Source: Apricaphanius iberus (lineage: Eukaryota > Chordata > Actinopteri > Cyprinodontiformes > Aphaniidae). From it: a stretch of DNA of 64,000 nucleotides. The position numbers and the translations under genes are program-made. The stretch is taken from assembly GCA_028564705.1 (NCBI GenBank), contig JAPXFQ010002103.1:744001-808000 (forward strand), read 5' to 3'. The notes below the pieces were generated by a model. It was not told where the DNA came from. It searched no databases and was given only the letters and a program-made list of their open reading frames with translations. Shown one piece after another: positions 52,105 through 63,000 of this stretch (within the stretch, counting starts at the first letter, position 1; the number at the start of each line of letters is the position of its first letter).

Positions 52105-54165
52105 TACAAAGAGAGGCAGGGGACATTGAGTTTGAGTGGGCCATGTTCCGTGCCTCCATTGTCAAAGCGGCTGACCGTAGTTGTGGCCGTAAGGTAGTCG
52201 GTGCCTGTGGCTGCGGCAACCCTCAAACCTGCTGGTGGACACGCCGGTGAGGGATGCTGTCAAGCTGAAGAAGGAGTCCTGTCGGGCCTTTTTGGCCTGT
52301 GGGAATCCGGAAACAGCTGATAGGTACCTGCACACCAAGGGGAGTGTGGCTCGGATAGTCGCTGAGGCAAAAACTCGGGCGTGGGAGGAGTTTGGAGAGA
52401 CCATGTAGAACGACTTCCGTGTGGCTTTGAAACGATTCTGGTCCAACATCCGGTGTCTGGGGGGGGGGGGTTTGGGTTGTCTGCCACCAATGGTGGTGTG
52501 CTGCTGACCTCAACGCGGGACGTTTTGGGTCGGTGGATGGAATACTTCGAAGACCTCCTCAATCCCACAGACACGCCTTCCTGTTTGGAAGCAGAGTCTG
52601 AGGACTCTGGGACGGACTCTTCAATCTCGGGTGCTGAAGTCGCCAAGGTTGTTAAAAAGCTCCTCGGTGGCAAGGCACCAGGGGTGGATGAGATTCGACC
52701 GGAGTTCCTCAAGGCTCTGGATGCTGTAGGGCTGTGTTGGTTAACGCGGCTTTGCAGTATTGCGTGGACATCGGAGGCAGTTACCTTGGATTGGCATAGC
52801 AGGGTGGTGGTCCCCCTCTTTATAAAGGGGGACCACAGAGTGTGTTCCAACTATAGGGGTATCACACTTCTGAGCCTCCCTTGTAAGGTCTATTCAGAGG
52901 TTCTGGAGAGGGAGGTCCGACGGATAGTCGAACCTCGGATTCATGAGGAACAATGCGGTTTTCGTCCTGGCCGTGGAACACTGGACAAGCTCTACACCCT
53001 CGGCAGGGTCCTGGAGGGTGCGTGGGAGTTCGCCCAACCGGTCTACATGTGTTTTGTGGACTTGGAGAAGGCGTTCGACCGTGTCCCTCGGGGAGTCCTG
53101 TGGGGGGTACTCTGGGAGTATGGGGTACCAGGCCCTTTGATAAGGGCTGTTAGGTCCCTGTATGACCGGTGTCAGAGTCTGGTTCGCATTGCAGGCAGTA
53201 AGTCGGACTCGTTCCCGGTGAGAGTTGGACTCCGCCAAGGTTGCCCTCTGTCACCGATCCTGTTCATAACATTTATGGACAGGATTCCTAGACACAGCCA
53301 AGGTGTTGAGGGGATCCGTTTTGGTGACCTCAGGATCAGGTCTCTGCTTCTCGCAGATGATGTGGTCTTGTTGGCTTCATCAGAACGGGATCTACATCTC
53401 TTGCTGGAGCGGTTCGCGGCGGAGTGTGAAGAGGCTGGGATGGGGATCAACCCCTCCAAATCAGAGACCATGGTCTTGAGCCGGAAAAGGGTAGGGTGGC
53501 TTCTTCGGGTCGGGGATAGAGTCCTTCCTCAAGTGGAGGAGTTCAAGTTTCTGGGTGTCTTGTTCACGAATGAGGGGAAAAATGGAGTGGGAGATTGATG
53601 GACGGATTGGTAAGGCGTCTGCAGTTATGAGGGCGCTGTACCGGTCTGTCGTGGTGAAGAGAGAGCTGAGCCAAAAGGCGAAGCTCTCGATTTACCGGTC
53701 GATCTACGTTCCTACCCTCATCTATGGTCATGAACTCTGGGTGAGGACCGAAAGAACGAGATCGCGGATACCGGCGGCTGAAATGAGTTTCCTCCGTAGG
53801 GTGGCTGGGCTCTCCCTTAGAGATAGGGTGAGAAGCTCGGTCATCCGGAGGGAGCTCAGAGTAGAGCTGCTGCTCCTCCACATCGAGAGGAAACAGTTGA
53901 GGTGTCTCGGGCATCTGGTCAGGATGCCTCCTGGACGCCTCCGTAGTGAGGTGTTCCGGGTACGTCCCACCGGGAGGAGACCCAGGGGAAGACCCAGGAC
54001 TCGCTGGAGGGATTATGTCTCCCAGCTGGCCTGGGAACGCCTCGGGATTCCTCCCGAGGAGCTGGCCCAAGTGGCCATGGAGAGGGAAGTCTGGGTCTCC
54101 CTGCTTGAGCTACTGCCCCCGCGACCCGACTCCGGATAAGCGGAAGAAGATGGATGGATGGAGAC
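52105..54165 (+). mobile_element. Rex3 (RTE-clade) LINE, 5'-truncated
   Basis: The element carries a reverse-transcriptase region, a very short 3' end and a GATG tandem tail (about 54149-54162), the published hallmark of Rex3. CAAGGTTGCCCTCTGTCACCG at about 53237 matches the site commonly used to detect Rex3 in fish. The 5' end and endonuclease domain are missing. No target duplication was identified. Confidence 0.88.
52110..54139 (+). pseudogene. Rex3 reverse transcriptase, frameshifted
   Basis: The reading starts decayed (DAVKLKKESCRAFLACGNPE, then a stop at 52406) and continues openly from about 52490. Landmarks: FEDLLNPTDTPSC, LLGGKAPGVDEIRPEFLKAL, SNYRGITLLSL, QCGFRPGRGT, FVDLEKAFDRVPR, GLRQGCPLSPILF, and the catalytic box as LLLADDVVLL (Leu for the usual Tyr or Phe before ADD). 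A frameshift near 53575 moves the end to a second frame with IYGHELWVRTERTRSRI and, to a stop at 54137, a GRRPRGRPRTRWRDYVSQLA-type C-terminus. At least one stop and two shifts make it inactive. Confidence 0.9.
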
Positions 54166-54229
54166 TTACTGTATTAGGAAAACAATGAAAATATGGTCAA
54201 CCAGAAAAAAAGACATCAAACCTATCAAG

Positions 54230-54560
54230 ACTGGTAAGTAGAGCTACAAAAATTGCAACAAAAAACCCCAAGAGATTTTGTATCATGTATCATGGACAAA
54301 AGTTTTGAGAAATTGATCAATAATGGATTAATATTCACTGATCAGATTTTTAAGGGTCCAACTATGAAATCATATGAAAAACATAAACAGGAATTTAGTT
54401 TACCAAACAATTATTTTAAATGTTTACAACTGAGACAACATATCCGGACCTATGATGAAAGAGATAAAATGTATCAACTGGACAGGTCAAAAAACGACCA
54501 ATATAAATGTGTGAATCTATACCGCAGGATTCCATTGCTAATAATACAGCTGTAAAAGAA
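54230..54560 (+). pseudogene. L1-clade LINE ORF2 fragment
   Basis: The frame at 54253-54555 includes KQEFSLPNNYFKCLQLRQHI, close to the F-LPxxxFFxYLQLRHFI pattern of fish L1/Tx1 ORF2. Sequence on both sides is unrecognised. Confidence 0.6.
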
Positions 54561-56179
54561 GAAACATTTTAAAAACATTTAAAGCAAAGGGCATAGTTTA
54601 TTATTAAAAATTAGAACATCTTTCTCTGTAAGTCTCATGGAAATAAGGAAACTCCTGATATGAAAACACATACAGGAGCAAGATGTTAGTTTATTGAACT
54701 ATATACTGTACAAGTGTTGTATCAGAAATATATCTATAAATGTAGCTGGGAGGTCAAAAGAGCACAGAGAGATGTCACATGATAGATAACGGGCTAGCAT
54801 TCCAGTTAACAGATAAGTCACAATTAGAATAGGCAAGGCCAAAGTAAACAATCCCTGCATCCGAATACCCCTACTATGCCTACTATTGGTAGGCGAAAAT
54901 AAGTAAGGGAGCGATGTAGTATATCCGAATCGCTAGTATGGACTGTCCAAGTAGGTATAAAGTTCCCGGATGTGTACTACCGCCACAGTGAAATCTGATG
55001 TATGCTACGCTATCCCACAATGCAGCGGAAGCCCCACAATCTTAAAAGAAGAGTGATGTCAGCTATGCCGAGGACGGCACCACTAAAGAACAATTCACTA
55101 ACTGTGTGTCCTGCAAAATAAACACGTTTCCACAACAGCCCAAGATGCTCAATATCTTCTACACGTCCATTGTGGAGAGTGTAAGGTCATCTGCATCAAT
55201 CTGTTGGGGTAGCAGCATCAGAACCAGGCACTCCGGGGCTGTTAATACGACGTTTTCAGCTAAATGTAGGTTTTTATCTGCCATTCTGCCTCTCGTTCAC
55301 ATGAGAGTGTGAATGGTTCCAGAGTGGAGAATTATGACAATGTTGGGGCATTAATTGCCATCCGAATACATCCCGGTGATGTCCAGAAACGATGACGTCA
55401 CTGCCAGCTGCTCAGGGCAAATTGGACATTTTCCAGGTAAGAAGCAGGAAACCGGAGGAAAGCATAGAACACTGCATACAGGGGTGTAATGAAGGTCTTC
55501 ATTACTTGTATGTGACATTATTCGAATGTTTAAAAGAATGAAAATTGACACCATTAAGGATGTAAACATTTTATTATTGCTGTTTGTGAATGTGCTGTGG
55601 CAGTTGCTTCTCATACTGTTGAAGACCTGCCCTGTAGACAAAACAGACAAGGTGTGAGCTTGGTAACTTTGAAAAGCTAACAAGGAATATCTAAACAATC
55701 TTTGGAAATTAATTTGTAGTAGATTGAGTTTAGTATAGTGAACATGTGGTGCAGAACACTTACATTTGTCTCTTGTCTTGAGGTGTTCAAGCTAAAAGAT
55801 TCCCAGGGCAACCTGAACATCCTTTTAAAGGTTCTAGAAGAAACCAAGTAATGATTGTAAGGGGGGTGGAGTGAATTTAGCTCTTTTTGTATTTTTGTAT
55901 ACTTAACTCTGAAATTTGATGTATGTTTTTATATGTTCTAAAGTTAAACTGTTGTAAATTGGAGATTCTGGATAATGATGATTGATCTGTAAATATTTAT
56001 TATAACTTGTATCTTTTTCATTAACATTGTTTTGGTAGGTCTTAAGTGTGGGTAGACTATAAAACGTTCTCAGTCTAGCTCATTTGAGTCTTTTTTCTGC
56101 TGAATCCTCATGTGAGCTGCTGCTGAGACTACACCAGACCTGCTGAATAGGGTTTTTATTTTGTTTGTCCTGTTACAAT
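54561..56179. other. Intergenic DNA with MITE-like and LINE-like pieces
   Basis: CATCCGAATAC occurs at about 54858 and 55360 in the same orientation, bounding about 500 bp that may be a repeat. The frame 55106-55312 has MLNIFYTSIVESV and then CWGSS, resembling LINE C-termini (FYxSVVxS...CWGSS). Evidence for both is weak. Confidence 0.35.
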
Positions 56180-56310
56180 CCATCCATCCATTTTCTGAAC
56201 CGCTTATTCATCAAGGGGTCGCGGGGGGGCTGGTGCCTATCTCCAGCTGTCAACGGGCTAGGGCAGGGTACACGCTGGACAGGTCACCAGTCCATCACAT
56301 GGCAATGTTG
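56180..56310 (-). repeat. Retroposon with Rex3-like 3' tail
   Basis: On the - strand it ends GCGACCCCTTGATGAATAAG, CGG and then ATGGATGGATGG, echoing the Rex3 end (GCGACCCGACTCCGGATAAG, CGG, GATGGATGG). The body (CCTGTCCAGCGTGTACCCTG) is a very common fish repeat with no coding capacity. Confidence 0.6.
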
Positions 56311-57566
56311 TGAATAAACACCTGGTTGGTCTGCACCGTTTTCCTGCCTCAGTCCTCCTGTTCATTCCAGCCGTCAAAGGCCATTCTGACAAGGGGGCAC
56401 CCAGCCATCTAAAGGATGGGTACAGTATATACTACATTGTTTTTTCAACATGTCTCATTCGACTCTCATTCACTGAAAATCATGAAAAACTTGAAAAACA
56501 AGTTGTTTTTTTTAAATAAAATCACTCACTCTGAGTTGTATAAACATGCTGCACATGAGCAGGCGTGTGAGATGCATAGACCGCTTACCTGGTGTTGCTC
56601 TGGAGCCTGCGTCATCCTGATCAAAGCTCAGTGTGAGGCCGGAACTCGGAAATTCCGACTTCAGAGTGGAAAAAAATCATCTGAAACGCTCTCTGAAGTC
56701 GGACTTCGCAATCAGAAAGTCTGAGATTATTTTTTTTTACTCTACCTTTACCTTTCAATATGTCCGCTCCTCACATCAACAATAGTAGCTGTGGTGGAAA
56801 AAAATTTCTATTTTACAAGACACACTAGTAAGTGTGCGTCTGGAATCCACCTTACATGTAGAGCCTGTTACTCTAATCTTAACAAAATAAAATGAGTGTT
56901 TGTATACGGAAAATATACAGCTTAAAATGATGTTTGTAAGTGGTACTACAATGACGGCTAGCAGGGTGTCGCCATATTGTAGTCCCGACTTATTCCAGTA
57001 TGTTAACTGAAACGCTGTTTACTCGAGCGTGATGCCAAACCCAGATCCAAGTTCCGACTTCCGAGGTAAGTAGAACGCACCATAAATACCGTCAGGATTT
57101 TTGTCTCACGTTACTAATTTTAGTAAACAGAGACAGTGTAAAAGTTGTGTTGCAGTTAGCCAATCAGAGGACAGAAACCCACGTGTCATTAATCTTAATG
57201 AGTAAGTCTCAAATCTTGTCATGTCTTCATGCCCACGCCCGCGCTGACCTGGAATATACTAAGAAAAAGGAGAGTGGAGGGATTTTTTTTCATGGAACCC
57301 GACCTGGACGGCATTCTTTCATATCAGATAACATGGAAGTTTTAGAGTTTTTGCAAAAATTACAAATCAGAGACAAAGAGACGATATAAAAACATTTTTA
57401 TATTGGTACGTCATGATCCTAGACAGGAATTAACCAGATAAATGTACTTTTTGAACTTTCTCAGGGTGGAATAAACCTAAGAAGCATTGGCTCTATGATC
57501 ACAGTCGATCAGAGAGCAATAGAAGAGTACATCTACAAGATGAGAAACAGAAAATAAAGTTAATTT
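56311..57566. other. Intergenic DNA, probable MITE at about 56630-57085
   Basis: The inverted right end GGTGCGTTCTACTTACCTCG and inner GTTCCGACTTCCGAGG resemble a fish MITE family. Inner GAAGTCGGACTTC palindromes occur near 56690. The left end is not clear. Confidence 0.35.
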
Positions 57567-57572
57567 TTTATT
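57567..57572 (-). promoter_or_regulatory. ccdc3: Candidate ccdc3 polyadenylation signal
   Basis: AATAAA on the - strand about 183 bases after the ccdc3 stop. Its use is inferred from position only. Confidence 0.4.
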
Positions 57573-57754
57573 TTCACAGAACAGGACTGGCATATCAGAT
57601 TGCTATCAAAGGGAGTTTGTTCTTTACTAAGAAAATAATTTCGATGAATACTTCAGTAGTTGCTGTATTCATTTATGAAACATAATTGTCCCGTGCAGAA
57701 CGACTGTCCAGCAGTCTTCGACTCCACAGCTGGTTTTAGGTCCTTTTGGTAGAA

Positions 57755-58060
57755 TTAAAGCCGCATCCTGTCCTGTATGGCTGGACTTGTGAAGCCCCCC
57801 AGTGCTGGCTCCTCATGCATCACTGCATTGAGGTGACCCCCTACCCGCCTCTCTGCTGCCTTCAGTTTTTCCCACAGCTCCCGTGCCTCCTGCTCTGCCT
57901 TGCGTGCAGCCTTGCGTGCGTTCCTCAAGGAGCGTTTCACCTTGCCGACGCGCTCCTTCAGCTTCTGGTTCCTCCTCTCGGCTGCAGCCAGTCGCTCCTG
58001 CAGCTTCCGACCGCGCTCCTCCTCTTCGAACAGAGCCAGCTGCACCGAGGAGCACAGCAG
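57755..58060 (-). CDS. ccdc3: ccdc3 last coding exon (coiled-coil C-terminus)
   Basis: CCDC3 is a secreted, coiled-coil-containing protein of vertebrates expressed in fat and endothelium. On the - strand the exon starts after CGTTTCCCTCCAG and encodes LLCSSVQLALFEEEERGRKL, then an Ala/Lys/Arg/Glu-rich coiled coil (RNQKLKERVGKVKRSLRNAR) and a short tail ending DRMRL. Human CCDC3 as I recall it has LMCSSVQKALFEEE and RVKKVKRSLRQARKK at the same place. The exon is 306 bases in phase 0 with the stop at 57755. The signal peptide and earlier exons lie right of the window. It converges with camk1d. The frame running 69 bases upstream of 58060 is intron. Confidence 0.9.
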   Translation of the reverse strand: MLCSSVQLALFEEEERGRKLQERLAAAERRNQKLKERVGKVKRSLRNARKAARKAEQEARELWEKLKAAERRVGGHLNAVMHEEPALGGFTSPAIQDRMRL

Positions 58061-58301
58061 CTGGAGGGAAACGAGAGGAACAGAAAGTGGTGTTTTTTTT
58101 GTGTGTTTTCTATCGCAAATAACTATCACATCATCAGGTTCTGCAAACTGAGGAGGAAAATAGTAGAAAATTGTTCAGGTTCCCTCCACTCAGAAATTGT
58201 ACAGGGGCACAGTCAGTAAAAAGGGACAGCTCACATCTCTGCAGACCCCACACATCCTGGACAAAAACTGTTTAGACTAAGAAAGTTTAGACTGTTTAGA
58301 C

Positions 58302-58650
58302 TACAAACCGATACCATATATGGCATTGGTAGATCATAGTATCGGTATACCGATACTATGATCTACCAATGCCGACGCTTATATCACACAAAAAAATTCA
58401 ATAAATTGGAAGACAGATCTTATTTTATTCTCTGCTTGTTACAACAAATGATGGTGAATTAAAAAAAATTTTTTTATATAAAAATGACCACAAAACAAAC
58501 ATTTCAAGAAAGAAATTTGGCATTTTCTATGAATTTATTGCAGAATTTACACATTTCAAGTATCGGTTCTTGGTATCGCTTAACTAACTGATACGAGTAC
58601 ATTAGAATGGTATTGGCCCGGATACCTGATACTAGTATGGTGCATCCCTA
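58302..58650. mobile_element. hAT-type MITE, 'tatcgg' family, copy 2, with perfect palindrome
   Basis: The exact 8-bp duplication GTTTAGAC flanks it (58294-58301 and 58651-58658). The right end, inverted, is TAGGGATGCACCATACTAGT; the left end is altered (TACAAACCGATACC). The interior shares TGCTTGTTACAACAAATGAT with copy 1 at 10010. It lies about 240 bp upstream of the ccdc3 exon (- strand), in its intron. Confidence 0.85.
58322..58373. repeat. Perfect 52-bp palindrome
   Basis: Arms GGCATTGGTAGATCATAGTA... and its exact inverse, 26 bp each, meet with no spacer at GGTA/TACC. It lies at the altered left end of the hAT MITE. Confidence 0.97.
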
Positions 58651-58659
58651 GTTTAGACC

Positions 58660-59740
58660 TTTACCTTCACATCAGCACTGCAACAAAAAAAAGCTGATTC
58701 CCATGAATGTTTGTGCCCATTTCAATACCATCAATATTAAATATATATGTTGCTTCATCACTCAATCTGAAATATATTTCCCAAAAAAAAAATTCAAATG
58801 CATCATCAAATGAATCGTGTGTAGCTTTCCTTTTTTTGTTGTACATGTAAATTGAAAGTGAGAGTGTATGGTTTTGTCTTTAGAGCTGAAATCGATTTAG
58901 TCCTCATTGGAAGGCGCTCAGTGTGACGCCTTCAGAACACACACAAGCAAACACACCATCTGTGAAAACATCCAGGCGTTGTCCACCTGCTGTTGGCTGC
59001 GTGTCGGCTCCATAAACACGCTTTAGAAAACATCTATATGTCTTTGGTTTCATGTAGACAAGAACTGGACCAAATTAATTAAGTTGATTAAACGGAGTAG
59101 CGTTTTTATAATTTATGTAATCAGAATTTAACATATAACAGGCTGACATCAGCACCAAAACGTGGTTTTTACAGGTTTCCATTAAAAGTTACTTTAACTA
59201 CTGCTTTCCTACCCAAACCTGGTAGTTAAGTTAGTGAAAATAATAAATCTAATAGCTGTACACTGCAACAAGTGGACTCTGAGCAACTAAAAAATTTATT
59301 ATTTTAAGAAATAAATGTTTTCCCTAAAAAGTAAAGTTGTCATGTATTTAACACACAAAAAAAAATATTAATCATGTAAAATAAGCATGTAAAGCACCTT
59401 GAATTGCCTTGTGTTGAAAGTGTGCTATATAAATAAAATGATATCATATAACGAGAGCTGTGGACAAGACAACAGACGTCCTCTCACAATCTGGAGAAGT
59501 TTTGTGTGGAAGGGTGAACTCCAACCGAAGAAGGCAAAATAATGCTGTGGGGTCGCTTTTCTTCTGATAGATTTATTAGGGGATGAGGATAAAATAATCC
59601 AAATGACCAAATAATTTTTTTACCAGACACATTCTTCAAGCTTTTTATGAGGAAGGATTTTATTTTTCAGCATCACCATGGGTCACAGCATGCAACCAAA
59701 AAGATTGGAAAAAGGAATAAATCCAACAGAATATCTGTGA
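58660..59740. other. ccdc3 intron, no exon recognised
   Basis: AT-rich. A retroposon tail on the + strand (AAGCACCTTGAATTGCCTTG...TATATAAATAAA, about 59392-59440) matches the tail at 15668-15718. The stretch 59441-59700 contains a GSQHATKKIGK-like frame that may be a worn Tc1 transposase piece. Confidence 0.4.
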
Positions 59741-59742
59741 AG

Positions 59743-60317
59743 TCACCTAAAGATGACTCTGGATAGGAGATGTTTCTAGAGTTTGATAGATCTGGAGATG
59801 TTTTACAGGGTAGAATGGACAAAAATTGTCATTTAAAGATGTGGGTTTTTGAAAGACTCTTCCCAAAGACTGCTGAACTTAAAGAGCAACTCACCCCACT
59901 ACCAGAGTCTAATTCAACATTTATTTCCGGTTTGAAAAATCCGCTAAAAAGTGACGTTGCTTGGCAGACAAAAAGGACGCACAAAGAGAGAGAGCTGGAC
60001 AGTGTCAACACTTCTTCCAACTCGCTACGGATCAGGAGGGTGGCTAACGTAAGCCTGATTCAAATTCAAGTGCAGTTTGGAATTTGAATCTGAAGAAGGT
60101 GCCACACTGATGGCTTTTTATTGAAAATTATTTTTACTAAAATGTACTAAAATATTAAAAAGAATGACCGGCATGTAGATAACACTATACACTCATTAGA
60201 CAGTTTCTCAGCAAAAAAAAGTAGATCAGCGGGTGAATTCCGTAGCGAGTTGGAAGAAGTGTTGACACTGTCCAGCTGTCTCTCCTTGTGCGTCCTTTTG
60301 GTCATCTTTAGGTGAAA
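59743..60317. repeat. Long inverted repeat with one interrupted arm
   Basis: Arms 59967-60029 and 60241-60303 (63 bp) are inverse copies with few mismatches (core GACAGTGTCAACACTTCTTC on the left). Beyond the right arm TCATCTTTAGGTGA continues; its inverse TCACCTAAAGATGA lies on the left at about 59743, about 210 bp further out. The left arm therefore appears split by inserted DNA. Confidence 0.8.
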
Positions 60318-60709
60318 CAAATATCATTAGTTATTATTTAAATTGAGGTAAAACATATATGTGATTCAGGACGTAAGACAAAGCGGACCACAAAATAACT
60401 TTTCATCGCTCCATTGACTTTCATCGATAATTCTTTTGGCCAGGGGACCCACAGGCCGACCGGAAGGGGGAGGAGACTAAGGCTCCCCTTAGTGAACTAA
60501 CTCAATGAGGCCCCTCATCCCATGGCACCATTGAGGCCTGGGGCGCATTCTGGTTGCTTGACAACTCCCTCTTGTGGATACACAAATCTATTGGTCAACA
60601 CTCTGGGCCAAATGATTGGTTTTGCTGTAGATTCCAGGGGAGGGACTTAGGGGAAATATAAATTCTGACAGATTACCTACTTTATATCACAGTCCAATTT
60701 TCTAAATTA
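60318..60709. other. ccdc3 intron, no recognised feature
   Basis: Unique-looking DNA. Confidence 0.4.
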
Positions 60710-60715
60710 CTTTTA

Positions 60716-61025
60716 AACCGTAGCTCAGGAGTTGGGTGTTTGTCTTGAGATCAAAGACTGCCAGTTCGAGCCCCAGCTCTTTCAGTATCAGTCGTTGTGT
60801 CCTTGGGCAAGACACGTCGTCTACTGGTGGTGATCCGAGGGCCTAGTGGCGCCAGTATCTGGCAGCCTCGCCTCTGTCACCACCCCAGGGCAGCTGTGGC
60901 TATAACATAGCTTACCATCACCAGTGTGTGAATGTGTGTGTGGATGCGTGAATGACTGAATGTAGTGTAAAGCGGTTTGTGGTCCTCTGACTCAAGAAGC
61001 GTTAAACAAATGCAGGCCATTTACC
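60716..61025 (+). repeat. tRNA-derived SINE
   Basis: It starts with a tRNA-like head: TAGCTCAGGAGTTGGG as A box (60721) and AGTTCGAGCCCC as B box (60763). A body typical of fish SINEs follows (TGTGTCCTTGGGCAAGACAC, GTGTGTGAATGTGTGTGTGG), ending in AAAGCGGTTTGTGGTCCTCT and a short tail. The two boxes are internal RNA polymerase III promoter elements in such SINEs; whether this copy is transcribed is unknown. Confidence 0.75.
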
Positions 61026-61097
61026 ATAAAAAAATTTAACTACATACACCAGTTTTAACAGAATCAGGTAACGGTCACCATGCACATGGTGAAACTA

Positions 61098-62564
61098 CAG
61101 TTATGGCCAGAAGTTTTGACAATGACACAAATATTAGTTTTCAAAACGTTTGCTGCTAAACTGCTTTTAGATCTTTGTTTCAGTTGTTTCTGTGATGTAC
61201 TGAAATATAATTATAAGCACTTCATATGTTTCAAAGGCTTTTATCGACAATTACATGACATTTATGCAAAGAGTCAGTATTTGCAGTGTTGGCCCTTCTT
61301 TTTCATGACCTCTGCAATTCGACTGGGTATTCTCTCAATCAGCTTCTGGGCCAAATCCTGACTGATAGCAACCCATTCTTTCAAAAACACTTCTTGGAGT
61401 TTGTCAGAATTGGTGGGTTTTTGTTTGTCCACCTGCCTCTTGAGGATTGACCACAAGTTCTCAATGGGATTAAGATCAGGGGAGTTTCCAGGCTTGGACC
61501 CAAAATTTCAACGTTTTGGTCCCCGAGCCACTTAGTTATCCCTTTTGCCTTATGGCACGGTGCTCCATGGTGCTGGAAAATGCATTGTTCTTCACCAAAC
61601 TGTTGTTGGATTGTTGGAAGAAGTTGCTGTTGGAGGGTGTTTTGGTACCATTCTTTATTCATGGCTGTGTTTTTGGGCTAAACTGTAAGTGAGCCCACTC
61701 TCTTGGATGAGAAGCAACCCCACACATGAATGGTCTCAGGATGCTTTACTGTTGGCATGACACAGGACTGATGGTAGCACTCACCTTTTCTTCTCCGGAC
61801 AAGCCTTTTTCCAGATGCCCCAAAAAATCGGAAAGAGGCTTCATGGGAGAATCTGACTTTGCCCCAGTCCTCAGCAGTCCATTCTCCATACTTTTTGCAG
61901 AAGATCAATCTGTCCCTGATGGTTTTTTGGAGAGAAGTGGCTTCTTTGCTGCCCTTCTTGACACCAGGCCATCTTCCAAAAGTCTTCTCCTCACTGTGCG
62001 TGCAGATGCGCTCAAACCTGCCTGCTGCCATTCCTGAACAAGCTCTGCACTGGTGGCACTCTGACCTCAAAGCTGAATCCTCTTTAGGAGACGCTTGCTG
62101 GACTTTCTTGGACGCCCTGAAGCCTTCTTAACAAGAACTAAACGTCTTTCCTTGAATTTCTTGACAATCCTATAAATTGTTGATTTAGGTGCAATCTTAG
62201 TAGCCACAATATCCTGGCCTGTGAAGCCATTTTTAATCAATGCAATGATGGCTGCTAGCGTTTCTTTGCAGGTCACCATGGTTAACAATGGAAGAACAAT
62301 GATTTCAAGCATCACCCTCCTTTTAACATGTCAAGTCTGCTATGCAGCCTGACATAATGATCTCCATTCTTGTGCTCGTCAACATTCTCACCTGAGTTAA
62401 CAAGACGATTACTGAAATGATCTCAGCAGCTCCTTTAATGACAGCAATGAAATGCAGTGGAATTTTCGTGGCAAAGAAGGACTATGCTATTCATCTGATC
62501 ACTGCTCATAACATTTTCCAATTTCCAATATTTATGTAAGTCTCAAAACTTTTGGCCACGACTG
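61098..62564 (-). mobile_element. Full-length but dead Tc1-like transposon
   Basis: The left end CAGTTATGGCCAGAAGTTTT and the inverted right end CAGTCGTGGCCAAAAGTTTT form terminal inverted repeats, with TA on both outer sides (61096-61097 and 62565-62566). The element is 1467 bp, near the usual Tc1 length, so both ends are kept and only the transposase is broken. Confidence 0.92.
61274..62279 (-). pseudogene. Tc1-like transposase, multiply frameshifted, catalytic residues lost
   Basis: Pieces in order on the - strand: an N-terminal helix-turn-helix (TCKETLAAIIALIKNGFTGQ, then KSTIYRIVKKFKERR) with a GRPRK AT-hook-like motif; RERLIFCKKY-type linker; VRFSHEASFRFFG, where the first catalytic Asp (normally SDE) is His; FQHHGAPCHKAK, where the second catalytic Asp is also replaced; and, in another frame, [15 protein letters not shown] with the third residue, Glu, kept. 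At least three frame changes separate the pieces. It ends in a Lys-rich KKKGQHCKY tail. Confidence 0.9.
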
Positions 62565-62566
62565 TA

Positions 62567-63000
62567 GGTGGACGCAGTGGCTGTGAGGATGCTGATATAG
62601 TAAAATCCAGAGCCACTATGGAGGAAGCACAAGGCAAAGTCCAACATATGATGATGCGTAAAGGAAGCTCGTTAAATAGCTAATGAGAACACAAATAGTC
62701 ACATTGCATCTTCACTGCCTTCAAACATCTTTTGAAAATAATGACCAAAAACAGGTAAAAAGTTCTGCTAACCCCACACAATACAATCTGCATCCCATCA
62801 AAGACGAGGAGGAACAATCAAGCAGCTAATTTTTGGATGCAGGAAGAAACAAGCCAGTTAAAAACCCAAAGGTGAGCGAAAAAGTGAGAAAGTAGATTCA
62901 TCAAGATTGTCTTGCATCTGTGAATAAATAATAGAGGTCTGCTGGACTGCCAAGCAACATGGCAACCATTAATAAAAGACTTTAGACATTAGTGTACACC
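62567..63000. other. ccdc3 intron, no recognised feature
   Basis: No exon or repeat end seen. Confidence 0.4.

Noticed and set aside
52162..53471. Long - strand frames opposite the Rex3 reverse transcriptase
   Set aside because: They are antisense shadows; the + strand carries all reverse-transcriptase motifs.
60716..60790. Functional tRNA gene
   Set aside because: A and B boxes are present but no cloverleaf can be drawn, and the head runs into a SINE body.
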